Source: Peribolospora baueri (lineage: Eukaryota; Basidiomycota; Peribolosporomycetes; Peribolosporales; Peribolosporaceae). From it: a stretch of 64,000 nt of DNA. The notes beneath the pieces are model-generated. The model was given only the letters and a program-made list of their open reading frames with translations, was not told the origin of the DNA and ran no database searches. Shown here in pieces: positions 53,689-64,000 of the stretch; positions within the stretch are counted from its first letter, which is position 1, and every line of letters starts with the position of its first letter. The translations under genes were made by a program, and so were the position numbers. The DNA lies in assembly GCA_029717555.1 (NCBI GenBank), contig JAMDHS010000090.1, positions 18,087-82,086 of the forward strand, in the 5' to 3' direction.

Positions 53689-54869
53689 TCACACTCTGAC
53701 CCTCCCTCGCTTTGCATTAGCCCCCGCCGTCTTGCGCTTTTTAAACAAGCTGCCGCCCGTGGCTGGTGCAGTTGGCGACGCGGCTGCTGAGCCATCGAGT
53801 GGAGGCGTATCACTGCTCCTCTCGGCTTCCGTCGATCGCGGAGCATCTGCCTCTGCCTCTTCCTTTTTCACCTCTGCGCCAACGATGTCGTCCCCCTTCT
53901 CAACGTCTCCTTCACCGCCTTCCATCTTCACCGCTCCAAGACCTGGTGACGGTGACGCGAAAGACGCTGTTCCGCCGCTCAAAGACGTTCCAGCTACATC
54001 TTTCACGTCATCTGTCCTCAACTTTCCATCCTTCACTGTCGCGGCGGGCGAATTCCGACTAAGAGAGAGTGGCGTCCAAGCGGTGGGCATCTGCCTCCGT
54101 CGCTCCTCTTCCAGCTCTTCCGGAGTCGGGCCTTGTCTCCTCGGCCGCTTCTTCACCTTGATCTCGCCGAGGTCGTACTCGTCGTCGTCGCCTAGAAGGC
54201 CGGCCGACTTACGCTCTCGTATCCGGAAACTGCGTGGATCGTCCTCCTCGCCCTGATCTTGCCCAACCGAAGAGACTGATGACCTCGGAAGGGGCGATGC
54301 TCCTTGTGGAAAAGTAGATGAAGGAGGCGGAGGAGGTGCCACCATCTCCCACTCCCCGGCCCTGCCCTCCGTCTTTCGCAGCTCTTGCTCAGCTTCTAAT
54401 TGCTCGCTTTCGGGGTCGGCGATACCAAGTGATGCAGCCGTGGTGTAGTTTTTCCACACATCAGTGCTCTTGTCCTTGCCCTTACCGTCCGGAGTCGGTT
54501 GGGGAGCCGGAGGGGCAATGCCTGCCGCCGCTAGATCTTTTGCATGAGCGGCGAGGGCGGCCTGCGAAAGAAAGAGGGAGTAGGGACGGTCAGAAGGTGA
54601 AATGCGACGGCCAAAAGCACGCGCAACCCTTCCTGTAGATGAAGGGGAAACAAACGCACCTCTTCAATCTTCTTCATCTCCTTCGCTTCCTCCGCCTTCT
54701 CCCGCCTCTCCCGGTCGCCCTTCTTGTACTGTTCCCGAAGGAAGCGCTCGACGTTGCCCTTGTGGCGCAGTCCATTTTCGTGCTGCCTGCGAGATGGGAC
54801 GTCGTCATTGATGGTGATATCGCAGTACTTGCACGTCCATTTTGGTCGGGAGACCCAGTAGTCCGACAT
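53689..54869 (-). CDS. WBP4/FBP21-like spliceosomal zinc-finger protein
   Basis: WBP4-type proteins join the spliceosomal B complex. The protein is about 360 residues in two exons (54869-54660 and 54561-53689). It begins MSDYWVSRPKWTCKYC, near-identical in layout to human WBP4. The U1/matrin-type C2H2 finger uses Cys13, Cys16, His30 and His36 (HENGLRHKGNVERFL), followed by a charged helix (EREKAEEAKEMKKIEE type). The rest is acidic, Ser/Pro-rich and disordered, with an IKVKKRPRRQGPTPEELEEERR patch, and ends SLFKKRKTAGANAKRGRVRV; the FKKRK motif also occurs at the WBP4 C-terminus. No WW domain is visible, unlike vertebrate WBP4. It is divergent from ATP20 with a 351-bp spacer. Confidence 0.85.
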
Positions 54870-55220
54870 GTTTAGTCGTGTCCTTACTTGGAGAACAGGA
54901 AGCGATGAACAAAGCGCGGAAAGATAGATCCTGGAACTAGATGACCGACGTTGGAAGGAGTATCCAACGTGATCGATGCCGCCGCAGTCGAGGGTAATCT
55001 CGCCCAGCAATACAAACACGCTCAAATGCCAATTACAAGCTGCTCAAGTTCCCACGCTTTGACGATTGGCAGTCTTCTCGCTCGCCGAAGCGCTCCGCTC
55101 CGGCTCTTTCTCGCCGTATCTAAACAACCCACCTCCGCCGCTCGCTACTCCTCCTCCTTTCCATTCCCTTCTTTCCTCTTCTCTTTCCACTCTTCCGCTA
55201 AGGCGCACGCCGAACGTACC
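54870..55220. promoter_or_regulatory. divergent promoter of WBP4-like and ATP20 genes
   Basis: 351 bp with a C/T-rich leader (about 55130-55200) before the ATP20 ATG. No specific motif recognised. Confidence 0.4.
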
Positions 55221-55825
55221 ATGTTCCGCCCCGCCATCCGCTCTAGCGCGCCCGCCGCGCGCGCTGTCGCGCGTCGGTTCGCCTCCACTCAGTCCACCGG
55301 CCAGCAGGCCACGGACGCGGCCAAGAAGGCATCGGATGCAGCTCAGAAGTACATCGGCTCGGCGGTGTCCAGCGCCAGGAACGCTGCGGGCCCGGTCGGC
55401 GAGAAGGTCAGCGGCTTGCTCGGCGGTGAGTAATGCATCCCCCGCTCTACTTTATCTTACCCCGAGCCGCTTGACCGTCCTCCGAGCATACCAGCTGATT
55501 TGGGTTTGTCCTACTCACACGTCCTTCGTACGCTGGCACAATTGAAGCCTACCGCGAGCCCGTGATGTACAACCTTCGCGTGTTCGGCTCTTTGCTCAAG
55601 CAGGTTTACGTCGCCGAGAAGCTGGCGCCGCCGACGAACGCGCAGGTGTGGATGGACGCCTACCGGACGCTCTTTCAGCGCGCGCGGGACGTCAACTACT
55701 GGAGGCAACTGGTGCAGTCGGGAGAGTGGAAGCGTGTGGGTGTGTACGCGCTCGAGGCGTACGGCTTCTTTAAGATCGGCGAGATGGTCGGGCGCAGGCA
55801 CATCGTCGGGTACAAGCTCGACTAA
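55221..55825 (+). CDS. ATP20: mitochondrial F1Fo-ATP synthase subunit g
   Basis: Membrane subunit at the ATP synthase dimer interface that shapes cristae. The spliced protein is 160 residues from ATG 55221 with one intron (55426-55547). The presequence MFRPAIRSSAPAARAVARRFAS is rich in Arg/Ala/Ser. A helical Ala-rich segment follows (ATDAAKKASDAAQKYIGSAVSSARNAAGPV), then the conserved subunit-g block: YREPVMYNLRVFGSLLKQVYVAEKLAPP and, near the end, VGVYALEAYGFFKIGEMVGRRHIVGYKLD. The GEMVGRR segment contains the conserved GxxxG-like TM packing region (GFFKIGEMVGRR). Stop at 55825. Confidence 0.94.
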
Positions 55826-56295
55826 TCTTAGCGAGTCGGTCGAGCCGCAACGGATGATACATCCTCAGGTCATGTGGCAGACGCGGGCGGAGAGTCATGA
55901 ACGGGCGCTAGGACGATGTTCTTTGACGAGGCTGTGGACATTCCGGTGCAATACGGGGTTTCAAGCCATAGACGCTTTCCTTTATATGTTTCCAAGACGC
56001 CCTCCTTTTCGCAATGTCGCCCAAAATCGACTTGTTTAGCCAGTGTAGACTTCTCTGATCGACAGGTCGCCCTTCAGAACATCACGCTCCCACAAATTGA
56101 GCGAGAATGTTTTCCATTCTGATGTTGCGATGTGGTTGTCCATGTTAAAAGCACGTGTGGAGAGCATCAATCAGTGCGAGGCAGCAGTCCCGCTTCGTAG
56201 TTCTGGCACCGGCCTGGGTAAACCGCAAGGCAGAGGATGCTCTACACAGTTATCAAGTACATAGCGAGCACACCCGCCCGACCGCAGCGAAGGAT
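55826..56295. other. convergent 3' intergenic region
   Basis: 470 bp between ATP20 and CWC2 stops, no gene or repeat of note. Confidence 0.5.
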
Positions 56296-57951
56296 TCACT
56301 CCTCATCGCTATCGCTTCCATACCCTCCCAACGCCGCCAAGCCAGTAGGCGCGGAAGACTTCTCTGCAGCGGCCTCCTTTGCCTGATGTTCCCTCAATTT
56401 CTGAAGGTATTGTAGACCCGCCATTGTGTCTTTGGACAGGATCCCCCCACCCTGTCCCTCATCTCGCTCTTCGCTCCCCTTCTCGGCCCCCTCCAGCCGC
56501 GTGTTGACGGCACCGTTTAGGTTGCGCTCCGCCTCCTCATGGTCCTGTTCAATCCTCTGCCTCTTAGATCCTCCACCCTCTTCATCTTCCAAGATGCCCC
56601 GCTCAAGCCGATCTACGCTCTGCATAGCCTCCACGAAGTCCGGATCCAACTGTCGCGCGATCGCGTCCTCGCCTACCGCGGCCAGCTGACGCTTTTCTCT
56701 GCGTTGTGCGGCAGGATTCGGGTCGACCGTTGCCCAGCTGCAAGGAAAAAGAAGAGGAGAGCAGAGGTGGAGGCAGGTCGATAAGGATGGTCAGGAAGTT
56801 CAGCGATTGAACGAAGTCACAAGCTCATCAGATGGAAAACGGGAGGCTGAATAAACCTATCACTCACCGAACGTTCAACACCTCATCGTGATCCAAGCTC
56901 TGGTTGGCCATCGCTTCGCGTGCGAACTGGGCGTTGAGTTCAGACACGTACGTCACGAAGCCGCATCCACGATTGTGTAGGACACGGACTGCGCGCCGGA
57001 AAGAGAGAGTACAGAAGAAAGAATGGAGGGAACGGCAGTGAGCAAACAAGACGGGCACCCCATACGCTGAACAGGGGGAATCCTAAAAACGATGATAACG
57101 GCGCGCTCACTCCGCTCAATTTCGCCCCATTCCCCAAAGTGCTTCCTCAACACTTTTTCCGTTTCGCTCTCCCCACTCCTTCCAGTCGAGCCTTTTCCTC
57201 CTCTGCCCCTCCCTCTCGCGGCAGGTGCGCTGTTACCAAGCCTCATGTCCTGGTGCTCCTCGGTAATGCGACCCACGTAGAGCGTGCGGTTCTGTCGACT
57301 GAATGAGCCCACGCCACCCATGTCGTCGCGGTAGTCTGCGTGCTTCTCTCGAGCAAAGACATCTCGAGAAGCTTCTGGAAGAGCCATTGATGGTAAAGGG
57401 AGGGAGTGGAGGTAGTTGCAATTCGGACTGCGTGGGCATGGCGATAAATCAGAGACACGAAAGTCGTGAGAAGGATGGTGATGAATGCGACGAGACGAGA
57501 AGGCGAGCGCTCGGCGAACCAAAAGGAAATCGGACCACAACAAAAGTGTACGACGCCGTTCACTCACCCATAAGGACAGCATCCCCTGGCAAAAAACAGG
57601 CAGCAATACATCTGCCCGTTCGAGTCGCCCCTGGTGTAGCCGGCATCGCGCTCGATGGAGCACCTGGTCAACGACTTGGTCTTGGACAGCCGGGCGTCCT
57701 CTCTGTCTCCACCTGCCCATTTGTTATACCAGATGTTGTAACCTGCCAAGATACATCATAAGCATAACAGAAGAGATGAGGCGATAAGGAAATGAAGGGG
57801 CCCACTTACTCGTTCCCGTCTGCGGTTCGTTGTTACGTACGTCGCTCAGATCCGTCTCCTTGACCTGCCTTCGCGCAGGGCGCCGCTTGTGCTTCATCGT
57901 CAACACCATCTCTGGATCCATCTTGTCTTCCACTTTTGTCTTTTCTGCCAT
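56296..57951 (-). CDS. CWC2: pre-mRNA-splicing factor CWC2
   Basis: NineTeen-complex-related protein that contacts U6 snRNA and the intron at the catalytic centre of the spliceosome. Start MAEKTKVEDKMDPEM (ATG 57951). It has the Torus/CCCH region: SYNIWYNKWAGGD, then CSIERDAGYTRGDSNGQMYCCLFFARGCCPYG, then CPRSPNCNYLH. Next comes the RRM with RNP2 RTLYVGRI and RNP1 RGCGFVTYVSE. Between the two RNP motifs is a Gly/Arg-rich insertion (GNSAPAARGRGRGGKGSTG) before the FGEWGEIE helix. The C-terminal part (WATVDPNPAAQRREKRQ) runs into an acidic tail ending GGYGSDSDEE, stop at 56296. Five introns fit. Confidence 0.94.
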
Positions 57952-58406
57952 TGTGAGAGGCAGATGAATGGATGCCTTGCCCTCTACGTCTTGGTGAGGT
58001 GAGGACGGCGGAAGGGTATGCGCCTAGAAGCTTGATCGAAGGATATTGGTCGGCGTTAGTCGGCGATAACGCCACTCTCTTCCGCTCCGACGCTGGTGAT
58101 CAGGATGACGCGGCGAGCGAAGACAAGCTCGGACGACGCTTCCACCACTACCATCTTCCCCCGTCCCCTTCTCCTCCCCTAATCGGCCTCTCTTTCTATA
58201 CTACCCTAGTGTTCCAGTTCTGGGAGCAAGCTCACCTTCTACTTTTCTGCGGTGCCCTCTGCTTTTGCTCGCTCGACTCACGCCACCGTCAGACTAGACG
58301 GATTAGACGGGCAGAAAAGAGCTTCGGCAACGTCACAGGGTGGCAACCAGCTCTCGAAAGTCCACCACTTCCAAAGGAACGTTCTTTCTGAACCCTCATC
58401 ACTTTG
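57952..58406. promoter_or_regulatory. divergent promoter of CWC2 and Lon
   Basis: 455 bp between divergent start codons, with a C/T-rich stretch at 58140-58270. No specific element recognised. Confidence 0.4.
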
Positions 58407-61400
58407 ATGATGACCGCCTTTACGGCATCTCGACTCGCATCCGCTTCGGCTTCGGCGTCCTCGCGGAGGCCCTTGGCTTCCACTTCTCGTCTGTTCTCGT
58501 CTCCTCCGCCCTCGGGTGCCACCCCGCCGCGGTATTTCTCCTCCTGGAGGCCTCGGCGTCCTAACCTCGTGTCTCATCATCTCGTCCACGAACCGTGCAT
58601 CAAGCGCGGACCTGCCAGCTCCTCATCATTCTCCGTCCCCAGCACGCTCCTGCCACATGGGGAAGCTCGGCTGTTCTCCTCCTCCGCCTCGACCGCTCTT
58701 CTTCGCTCCGCGCTCTCGCCCACACTACCTCGTTTACAGCCCCGCTGGATCAACGGGCGAGGAGGCGGCTGGCGAGGTCAGGAGGGAAATGATGGAGAAG
58801 ACGGCAAGCGTGGTGGAGATAAGGACAGCGAGGGGCGATCGCGAAAACATGGGGATGAGGGCGAGGAAGGCAAAACAGTCCGAGGGGCCGGAGAAGGGGG
58901 AGGAGTGGCTGGTTCTAGTGGGGGCGCTGGCTCCGGGTCTTCGGGATCCGGCAGTGGCGGCGGCGGCCAGACCTCGCTGCAGCGCAATATTGTTCCGCCA
59001 GTCTACCCTCAAGTCCTCGCTCTACCCATCACCCGCAGGCCTCTCTTTCCTGGCTTCTACAAGGCCGTCGTGATCAACGACCCGGCAGTGTGTGCAGCCA
59101 TCACTGAGATGATGAAGCGCGGACAACCTTACTTGGGCGCTTTCCTCCTTAAGGACGCCGAGGGCGACGCGGACGTCATCACTAGCCTCGACGAGATCCA
59201 TCGAGTGGGCGTCTTTGCTCAGATCACTAGCGTTTTCCCCGTCCAAGCAAGACAAGGCGAGCAATCCACCGGCGACAAGAAGTCCGAGGAGGGCAAGCCA
59301 TCCGGCGGTCTTACCGCGGTCCTCTACCCGCACCGCCGCATCCGTATCGACGACCTCCTGCCCCCCGTCGACGCCTCGGGCAAGCGGCCGAGTGCATTGC
59401 GCGTCCACGAGATCACCCAGGCTGCACGGGACGAGGGTGTCATTGGTCCCTCGCCAGGCGAGCTAGATGTGCCCGATGCGGAGAAGGGGTACAAGACTGA
59501 GCAGGAGGCCATCGAGGCTGTTCAGCGCGGAGAGGCCGAAGAGCTGGGCGAGGTGGCCACTTGTGTCATGCAGCAAGAGGGCGAGCAGCTGAGCGAGAAC
59601 GAGGGAGCAGACGCGAGAGAATTGGAGGAGTCTCAGGTGCAGCGGAGGGAGCCTCCGGGCCATCCAGGTGAGTTTCGATCGCGGTCAAGGTTTGACATCA
59701 TAAGCACACGGCTGAAGATGCGTGACTCTCTTTCTGGTAGCTCCCTATCACACTTCCTTCCTTGAGGATTATCGTGTCTCCCTCGCCAATGTGACGAACC
59801 TCCAGACCGCGCCGTATGACAAGACGAACCAGATCGTCCGCGCGGTCATGGCGGAGATTATCAGCGTCTTCAAGGATATCGCTCAGCTTAACCCGCTCTT
59901 CCGGGACCAGATCGCCAACTTTTCGATCTCTCAAGGCGCCGGGAACGTGTTCGAGGAGCCCGACAAGCTCGCCGACTTTGCCGCTGCTGTGAGCGCGGGC
60001 GAGGTGGGCGAGCTACAAGCGGTTCTTGAGAGTTTAGTGATCGAGGACCGGTTGCAAAAGGCGTTACTAGTGCTCAAGAAGGAGTTGATGAACGCACAAC
60101 TGCAGAGCAAGATCTCGAGAGACGTGGAGAGCAAGATTCAGAAGAGGCAGCGGGAGTATTACCTCATGGAGCAGCTCAAGGGGATCAAGAAGGAGCTCGG
60201 CATAGAATCGGACGGCAAGGACAAGCTCGTAGAAAAGTTCAAGGAGAAGGCGGCCAAGTTGGCCATGCCCGAGGGCGTGAGGAAAGTCTTCGAAGAGGAG
60301 ATCAGCAAACTGCAGCACCTCGAGCCCGCAGCGAGCGAGTTCAACGTCACGAGAAACTACCTCGATTGGCTCACGCAGATTCCCTGGTGCGTCATCTTTT
60401 CTTCTCTGCTGGCGGGCATTTGGCATCTGGCATCCGGAACCCTATCTTATATTTCTTTCGTATTATTGACGGAGCAGGGGCCAACATACCCCGGAGAACT
60501 TCGACATCAAGCATGCCGTCAAGGTGCTCGATGAGGACCACTACGGACTCAAGGACGTCAAGGACCGTATCCTCGAGTTTCTTGGCGTCTCCAAGCTGCG
60601 AGGGAGCGTGGAAGGCAAGGTGAGCCGACTATGCCCCAAGCGCGCACATTGTTCAAACTGGTCCGATCTAGGGCTGACAATCATTTCACACGTATACGTT
60701 ATCCCTTAGATCATTTGTCTGCATGGGCCTCCGGGTGTGGGTAAGACCTCCATTGGCAAGTCCATCGCCCGTGCCCTAAATCGCGAGTTTTACCGCTTCT
60801 CTGTCGGCGGTCTTTCGGACGTTGCCGAGCTCAAAGGTGAGCTCTCGCAGCTCTTGAATAGATGTGATCGCTGTTTTGAGATTGAAGTCCTTGTATATTT
60901 CACTTTTCTCAGGCCATCGCCGAACCTACGTTGGAGCCATGCCGGGCAAGGTTATCCAAGCGTTGAAGAAGGTGCAGAGCGAGAATCCGCTCGTGCTCAT
61001 TGACGAGGTGGACAAGATCGGTCGTGGTCATAACGGCGATCCTAGCTCCGCGCTGCTTGAGGTCCTTGACCCGGAGCAGAATACCAGCTTCTTGGACCAT
61101 TACATGGACGTGCCGGTCGATCTGAGCAAGGTCTTGTTCGTTTGCACTGGTGAGTCCTACTCCATACCTCAAAACCAGGTTTTGCGACCGATGCCCTAAC
61201 ATATGCCTTTTTTCGTGTTTTGACAATGCCAGCCAACCTCCTTGACACGATCCCCGGCCCTTTGCTCGACCGTATGGAGCTCATCGAGGTCTCCTCCTAC
61301 ACGGCGGACGAGAAGGTAAACATTGCCCGGGGCTACCTCGCTCCGCAGGCCAAGGAGGCATCTGGTCTCAAGGATGCCAACGTCGTCTTGTCCGATGCAA

Positions 61401-62905
61401 CGATCGAGTTCCTCATTAAGCACCATTGCCGCGAGTCTGGCGTGCGAGGGTTGAGGAAGATCTTGGAGAAGGTGAGCAACTTTTCATCTTGGCCGGCATT
61501 GCTTGCCTTGAGAGCACCGGCCTAATTACTTATTAACCTTTCCCATTGATCCTTTCCAGATCTATCGGAAGGTGGCATTTAATATCGTTACGGAACACGC
61601 CGACGCCTTGGTACCTATGCCAAGACCCGACGAGAATGCCACGCGTCAGGCGACTCCTGTACCTATTTCAACCATCACCGACTCGGCCTCTATCCCGACC
61701 ACCGAAACACCTCCTTCTTCCCCTGCATCCGACTCCTCCGCTTCGCCTTCCTCCGGCATCGATTCTGCATCTGACAGCGCATCCGTCAAGTCAGGGTCGA
61801 CAGACGCCACCTCCGCAGGCGAGTCGAACCCTCAGCCCGACTCCTCTGCTCATCAACCAGGCAACTCGTCTGAGGATGAGCTGGCCAAGACGACACAGTC
61901 CCCCCCACCCCTGCGCGTGCCAGAGCACATTCGCATCGAGATTACGCCGGACAACTTGAAGGATTACGTTGGCCCGCCGGTTTACCATAAGGACCGGCTA
62001 TTCGTCAAGCAGGCTCCCGCTGGCATCAGTACGGGGTTGGGATATCTTGGCAACGGTTCAGGCAGCGTTATGGCCGTTGAGACGACTGTGAGTGATCATA
62101 TTTGACGACTGGCCGGTGGTGGCGGGTATAAATTGCGAGCGTGCTCACCTGTTATCCTATTCGTCCTTCTTTATTGAACGTCACATAGATTATGCCGGGC
62201 AAAGGCCAGCTCCAATTGACAGGCAAACTGGGTGACGTCATCCGCGAATCGGCGACGATCGCCCTCTCTTGGATGAAGAGCAATGCCTACGCGCTCGGTA
62301 TCTCCAAAACCGAGGGCGAGAATTTGCTCGAGAACCGGGACGTGCACTTGCACATGCCCGAGGGTAGCGTCGGCAAGGAGGGTCCCTCGGCCGGCGTCGC
62401 TTTCGTGTGCAGCTTGACCAGCTTGTTGACCAACCGGAGCCTGCCAACTGACCTCGCCATGAGCGGCGAAATCTCGCTTAGGGGCATCGTCATGCCTGTC
62501 GGTGGCCTCAAGGAGAAGGTGAGCGTCAGCGACCACGTGGGTCGCGTCCTGTCCGATGCAGCCCTCGCGTCTGAGCCTGTTCTAACATCGTTCTGCTTCC
62601 CCTTCGTCCATCGCTCTCTGCAGCTCCTTGCAGCTCACCGTGCGGGTATTAAGCGAGTCATTCTCCCAGCCCAGAACCGACCAGACGTAGAAACGCACGT
62701 ACCCAAGGTTGTGCTTGAGGCGCTAGAGGTGAACTACGTCTCGCACGTATGGTCGGCACTGGAGATTGCCTTCGGCAAGGATGGGCCGTGGGCGGAGAAG
62801 GCGAAGGCGATGAGGGAGCTGGAGAAGGAGGAAGCGGAGTTGACCGGTGATTACGGCAAGGGAGAGGACGCCCCCACGCAGGACGAGCCGGTGCGAGTGC
62901 GGTGA
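58407..62905 (+). CDS. PIM1: mitochondrial Lon protease (PIM1)
   Basis: ATP-dependent matrix protease removing damaged proteins. The first ATG is 58407 (a second follows at once); the N-terminus [28 protein letters not shown] is a presequence, followed by a Gly/Glu-rich linker. Then: Lon N-domain ([23 protein letters not shown]...), coiled region ([20 protein letters not shown]), AAA+ module with Walker [29 protein letters not shown], Walker [11 protein letters not shown] and sensor residues, and the protease domain with catalytic Ser in EGPSAGVAF and Lys in [16 protein letters not shown] Ser/Pro/Thr-rich insertion (61610-61910) separates the AAA+ and protease parts. Introns start near 59667, 60386, 60619, 60838, 61149, 61472, 62088 and 62518. 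Stop at 62905. All catalytic motifs are intact. Confidence 0.96.
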
Positions 62906-63258
62906 ATAAAGCGAGAAGCGTTCTCTTCCACGTTCTCTATACGGTACGGTCCTTGGGTCTTCCTTCCTTCCTCGCATCCATCCCACACCGTCCCTGTACA
63001 GGTAAACACAGTCTCGATTCGGGATGACTAGCACTATAGATTTCCGATCTTTCTCGAGATGAAAGTACGTCCCGTCCAGTGACACGAGCACTTCGAGCTC
63101 GGGGTCGTCTAAGAGGAGACATGGTACCACGGCTCAAGGAGGGTCTGAGAGCATGGCTACGACGTGCACGGCCCTATGCGAAATGCGAAGCGAGACTCAA
63201 CCGCCGCCGGGATACATTGGCGATGAAAGCGGACTTGTCCCTTGTCCTTCCTGCGCAC
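62906..63258. other. convergent 3' intergenic region
   Basis: 353 bp between Lon and methionine aminopeptidase stops, no gene seen. Confidence 0.5.
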
Positions 63259-64000
63259 TCAGTTGGCCTTTGGCGGCGCAGTAAGCACTTCGCAGCCATC
63301 TTCGGTGATGAGGATGGTCTCCTCGAACTGGGCGCTGCGCTTTCCGTCCAACGTCGCCACGGTCCAGTCGTCAGGCCACTTGGTGTCACCCGGGTCAGGG
63401 CCGAGGTTGATCATTGGCTCGATGGTGAAGACGTGGCCCGGCTTCATGAAACCGACTGCTTTCTTGCTCTTGTAGTGGTAGATGTTGGGCGCGCGGGAAT
63501 GGAAGAGCTAGCGTAGACGAGGAGATCGGCCGGAGAAGATGGTTCGAGTCGTATCGTTCAGCGACACGTTTGACGAGACAGTAAAAGGATTGTCCTCACC
63601 TTGTGAATGCCATGTCCGACAAACGTCCTCACAACGCTCATCCCATTCCTTTCCGCGATGGGCTGGATCGCTCTTCCAATCTCCTTGTACGCAGCACCGG
63701 CTTTGCAAAGGGCAATGGCCGCATCGAGGCATTCGCGAGTTACCTTGATCAACTTGGCGGATTCTTCGTCCACCTTGCCGACCGGGTACGTCGCGTTGAG
63801 ATCGCCGTGGTAACCTAGCGAAGAGAGGAGGCAAAAGAGATGAGATCACACCATCACACACTTCAGCCACTGAGGCCAAGCGATATCGGTCTCTCGGCGC
63901 CTCACCCTTGTGGAACAGCGTGACGTCCAGGTTGATGATGTCTCCCTCCTCCAACGGCCTCCTGTCCGGAATCCCGTGGCAGATGACTTCGTTGATGGAC
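63259..64000 (-). CDS. MAP1: methionine aminopeptidase 1, 3' part (cut by window edge)
   Basis: Cobalt/manganese-type metalloprotease removing initiator Met from nascent proteins. Only the C-terminal half is present; the 5' part lies beyond 64000. Exons on the minus strand read [44 protein letters not shown], then [50 protein letters not shown], then [13 protein letters not shown] and [25 protein letters not shown], stop at 63259. The five metal ligands are present: Asp in NLDV, Asp in HGDLNAT, His in GHGIH, Glu in TIEPMI, Glu in QFEET. The VICHGIP His is also present. It resembles the cytosolic type 1 enzyme; the N-terminal zinc region cannot be checked here. Confidence 0.93.

Overview
The window is nuclear DNA of a basidiomycete fungus. 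It is GC-rich. Its genes are cut by many short introns (mostly 60-130 nt, GTGAGT-like donors, CTGAC/CTAAC-like branch sites near the acceptors), and most start codons follow long pyrimidine-rich leaders. The gene content is purely eukaryotic: TFIIH, ARP2, spliceosome factors, a mitochondrial Lon protease, and TOM22 and MIM1 import factors. A CAP10-type GT90 glycosyltransferase and Ser-rich GPI wall proteins fit a capsule- or wall-forming basidiomycete yeast. I lean to Pucciniomycotina/Microbotryomycetes or Ustilaginomycotina, but the sequence alone does not settle this. I found no transposon, CRISPR array, rRNA gene or convincing tRNA.

Layout. 0.8-5.4 kb: a large orphan gene (+). 5.8-9.1 kb: a 14-TM MFS (DHA2) transporter (-), divergent from TFB1/p62 of TFIIH (+, 9.6-12.5). 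13.9-15.9: a GT90/CAP10-like transferase (+). 16.4-18.4: a ZNHIT2-like HIT zinc-finger protein (-), divergent from mitochondrial DnaJ MDJ1 (+, 18.8-20.6). 20.6-24.8: a 4.1-kb gene-poor, microsatellite-rich stretch, then a GPI-anchored KRE9/KNH1-like wall protein (+). 25.7-27.9: an intergenic region with a strongly T-depleted tract. 27.9-30.4: external alternative NADH dehydrogenase (-), divergent from a thiol glutathione peroxidase (+, 31.3/31.5-32.7). 33.1-34.6: an MPO1-like dioxygenase (+). 35.2-37.4: aminoacylase-1 (-), divergent from TOM22 (+). 39.6-39.85: a 92-codon small protein (-). 42.0-42.7: small subunit of serine palmitoyltransferase (+). 44.5-47.2: an 899-codon protein ending in a Mim1/TOM13 domain (-). 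47.7-49.7: ARP2 (-). 50.2-53.1: an orphan Ser-rich protein (-). 53.7-54.9: a WBP4-like splicing factor (-), divergent from ATP synthase subunit g (+). 56.3-58.0: CWC2 (-), divergent from mitochondrial Lon/PIM1 (+, 58.4-62.9). 63.3-end: methionine aminopeptidase 1 (-), cut by the window edge.

Seven or eight of the 21 protein genes serve mitochondria: MDJ1 and Lon (matrix quality control), TOM22 and MIM1 (outer-membrane import), NDE1 and ATP20 (respiration and ATP synthase), probably a long isoform of the peroxidase, and perhaps the 92-codon protein. MPO1 and the SPT small subunit sit at opposite ends of sphingoid-base metabolism. CWC2 and the WBP4-like protein are both spliceosomal.

The most unusual structures are: (i) Mim1, normally a protein of about 110 residues, at the end of a disordered protein of about 900 residues; (ii) four very small exons of 8, 15, 19 and 26 nt, the 8-nt one supplying the conserved Trp of the peroxidase; (iii) an in-frame upstream start that would give the peroxidase a mitochondrial presequence; (iv) an SPT small subunit with long extra tails and an intron of length 3n without stops; and (v) compositionally extreme intergenic DNA.
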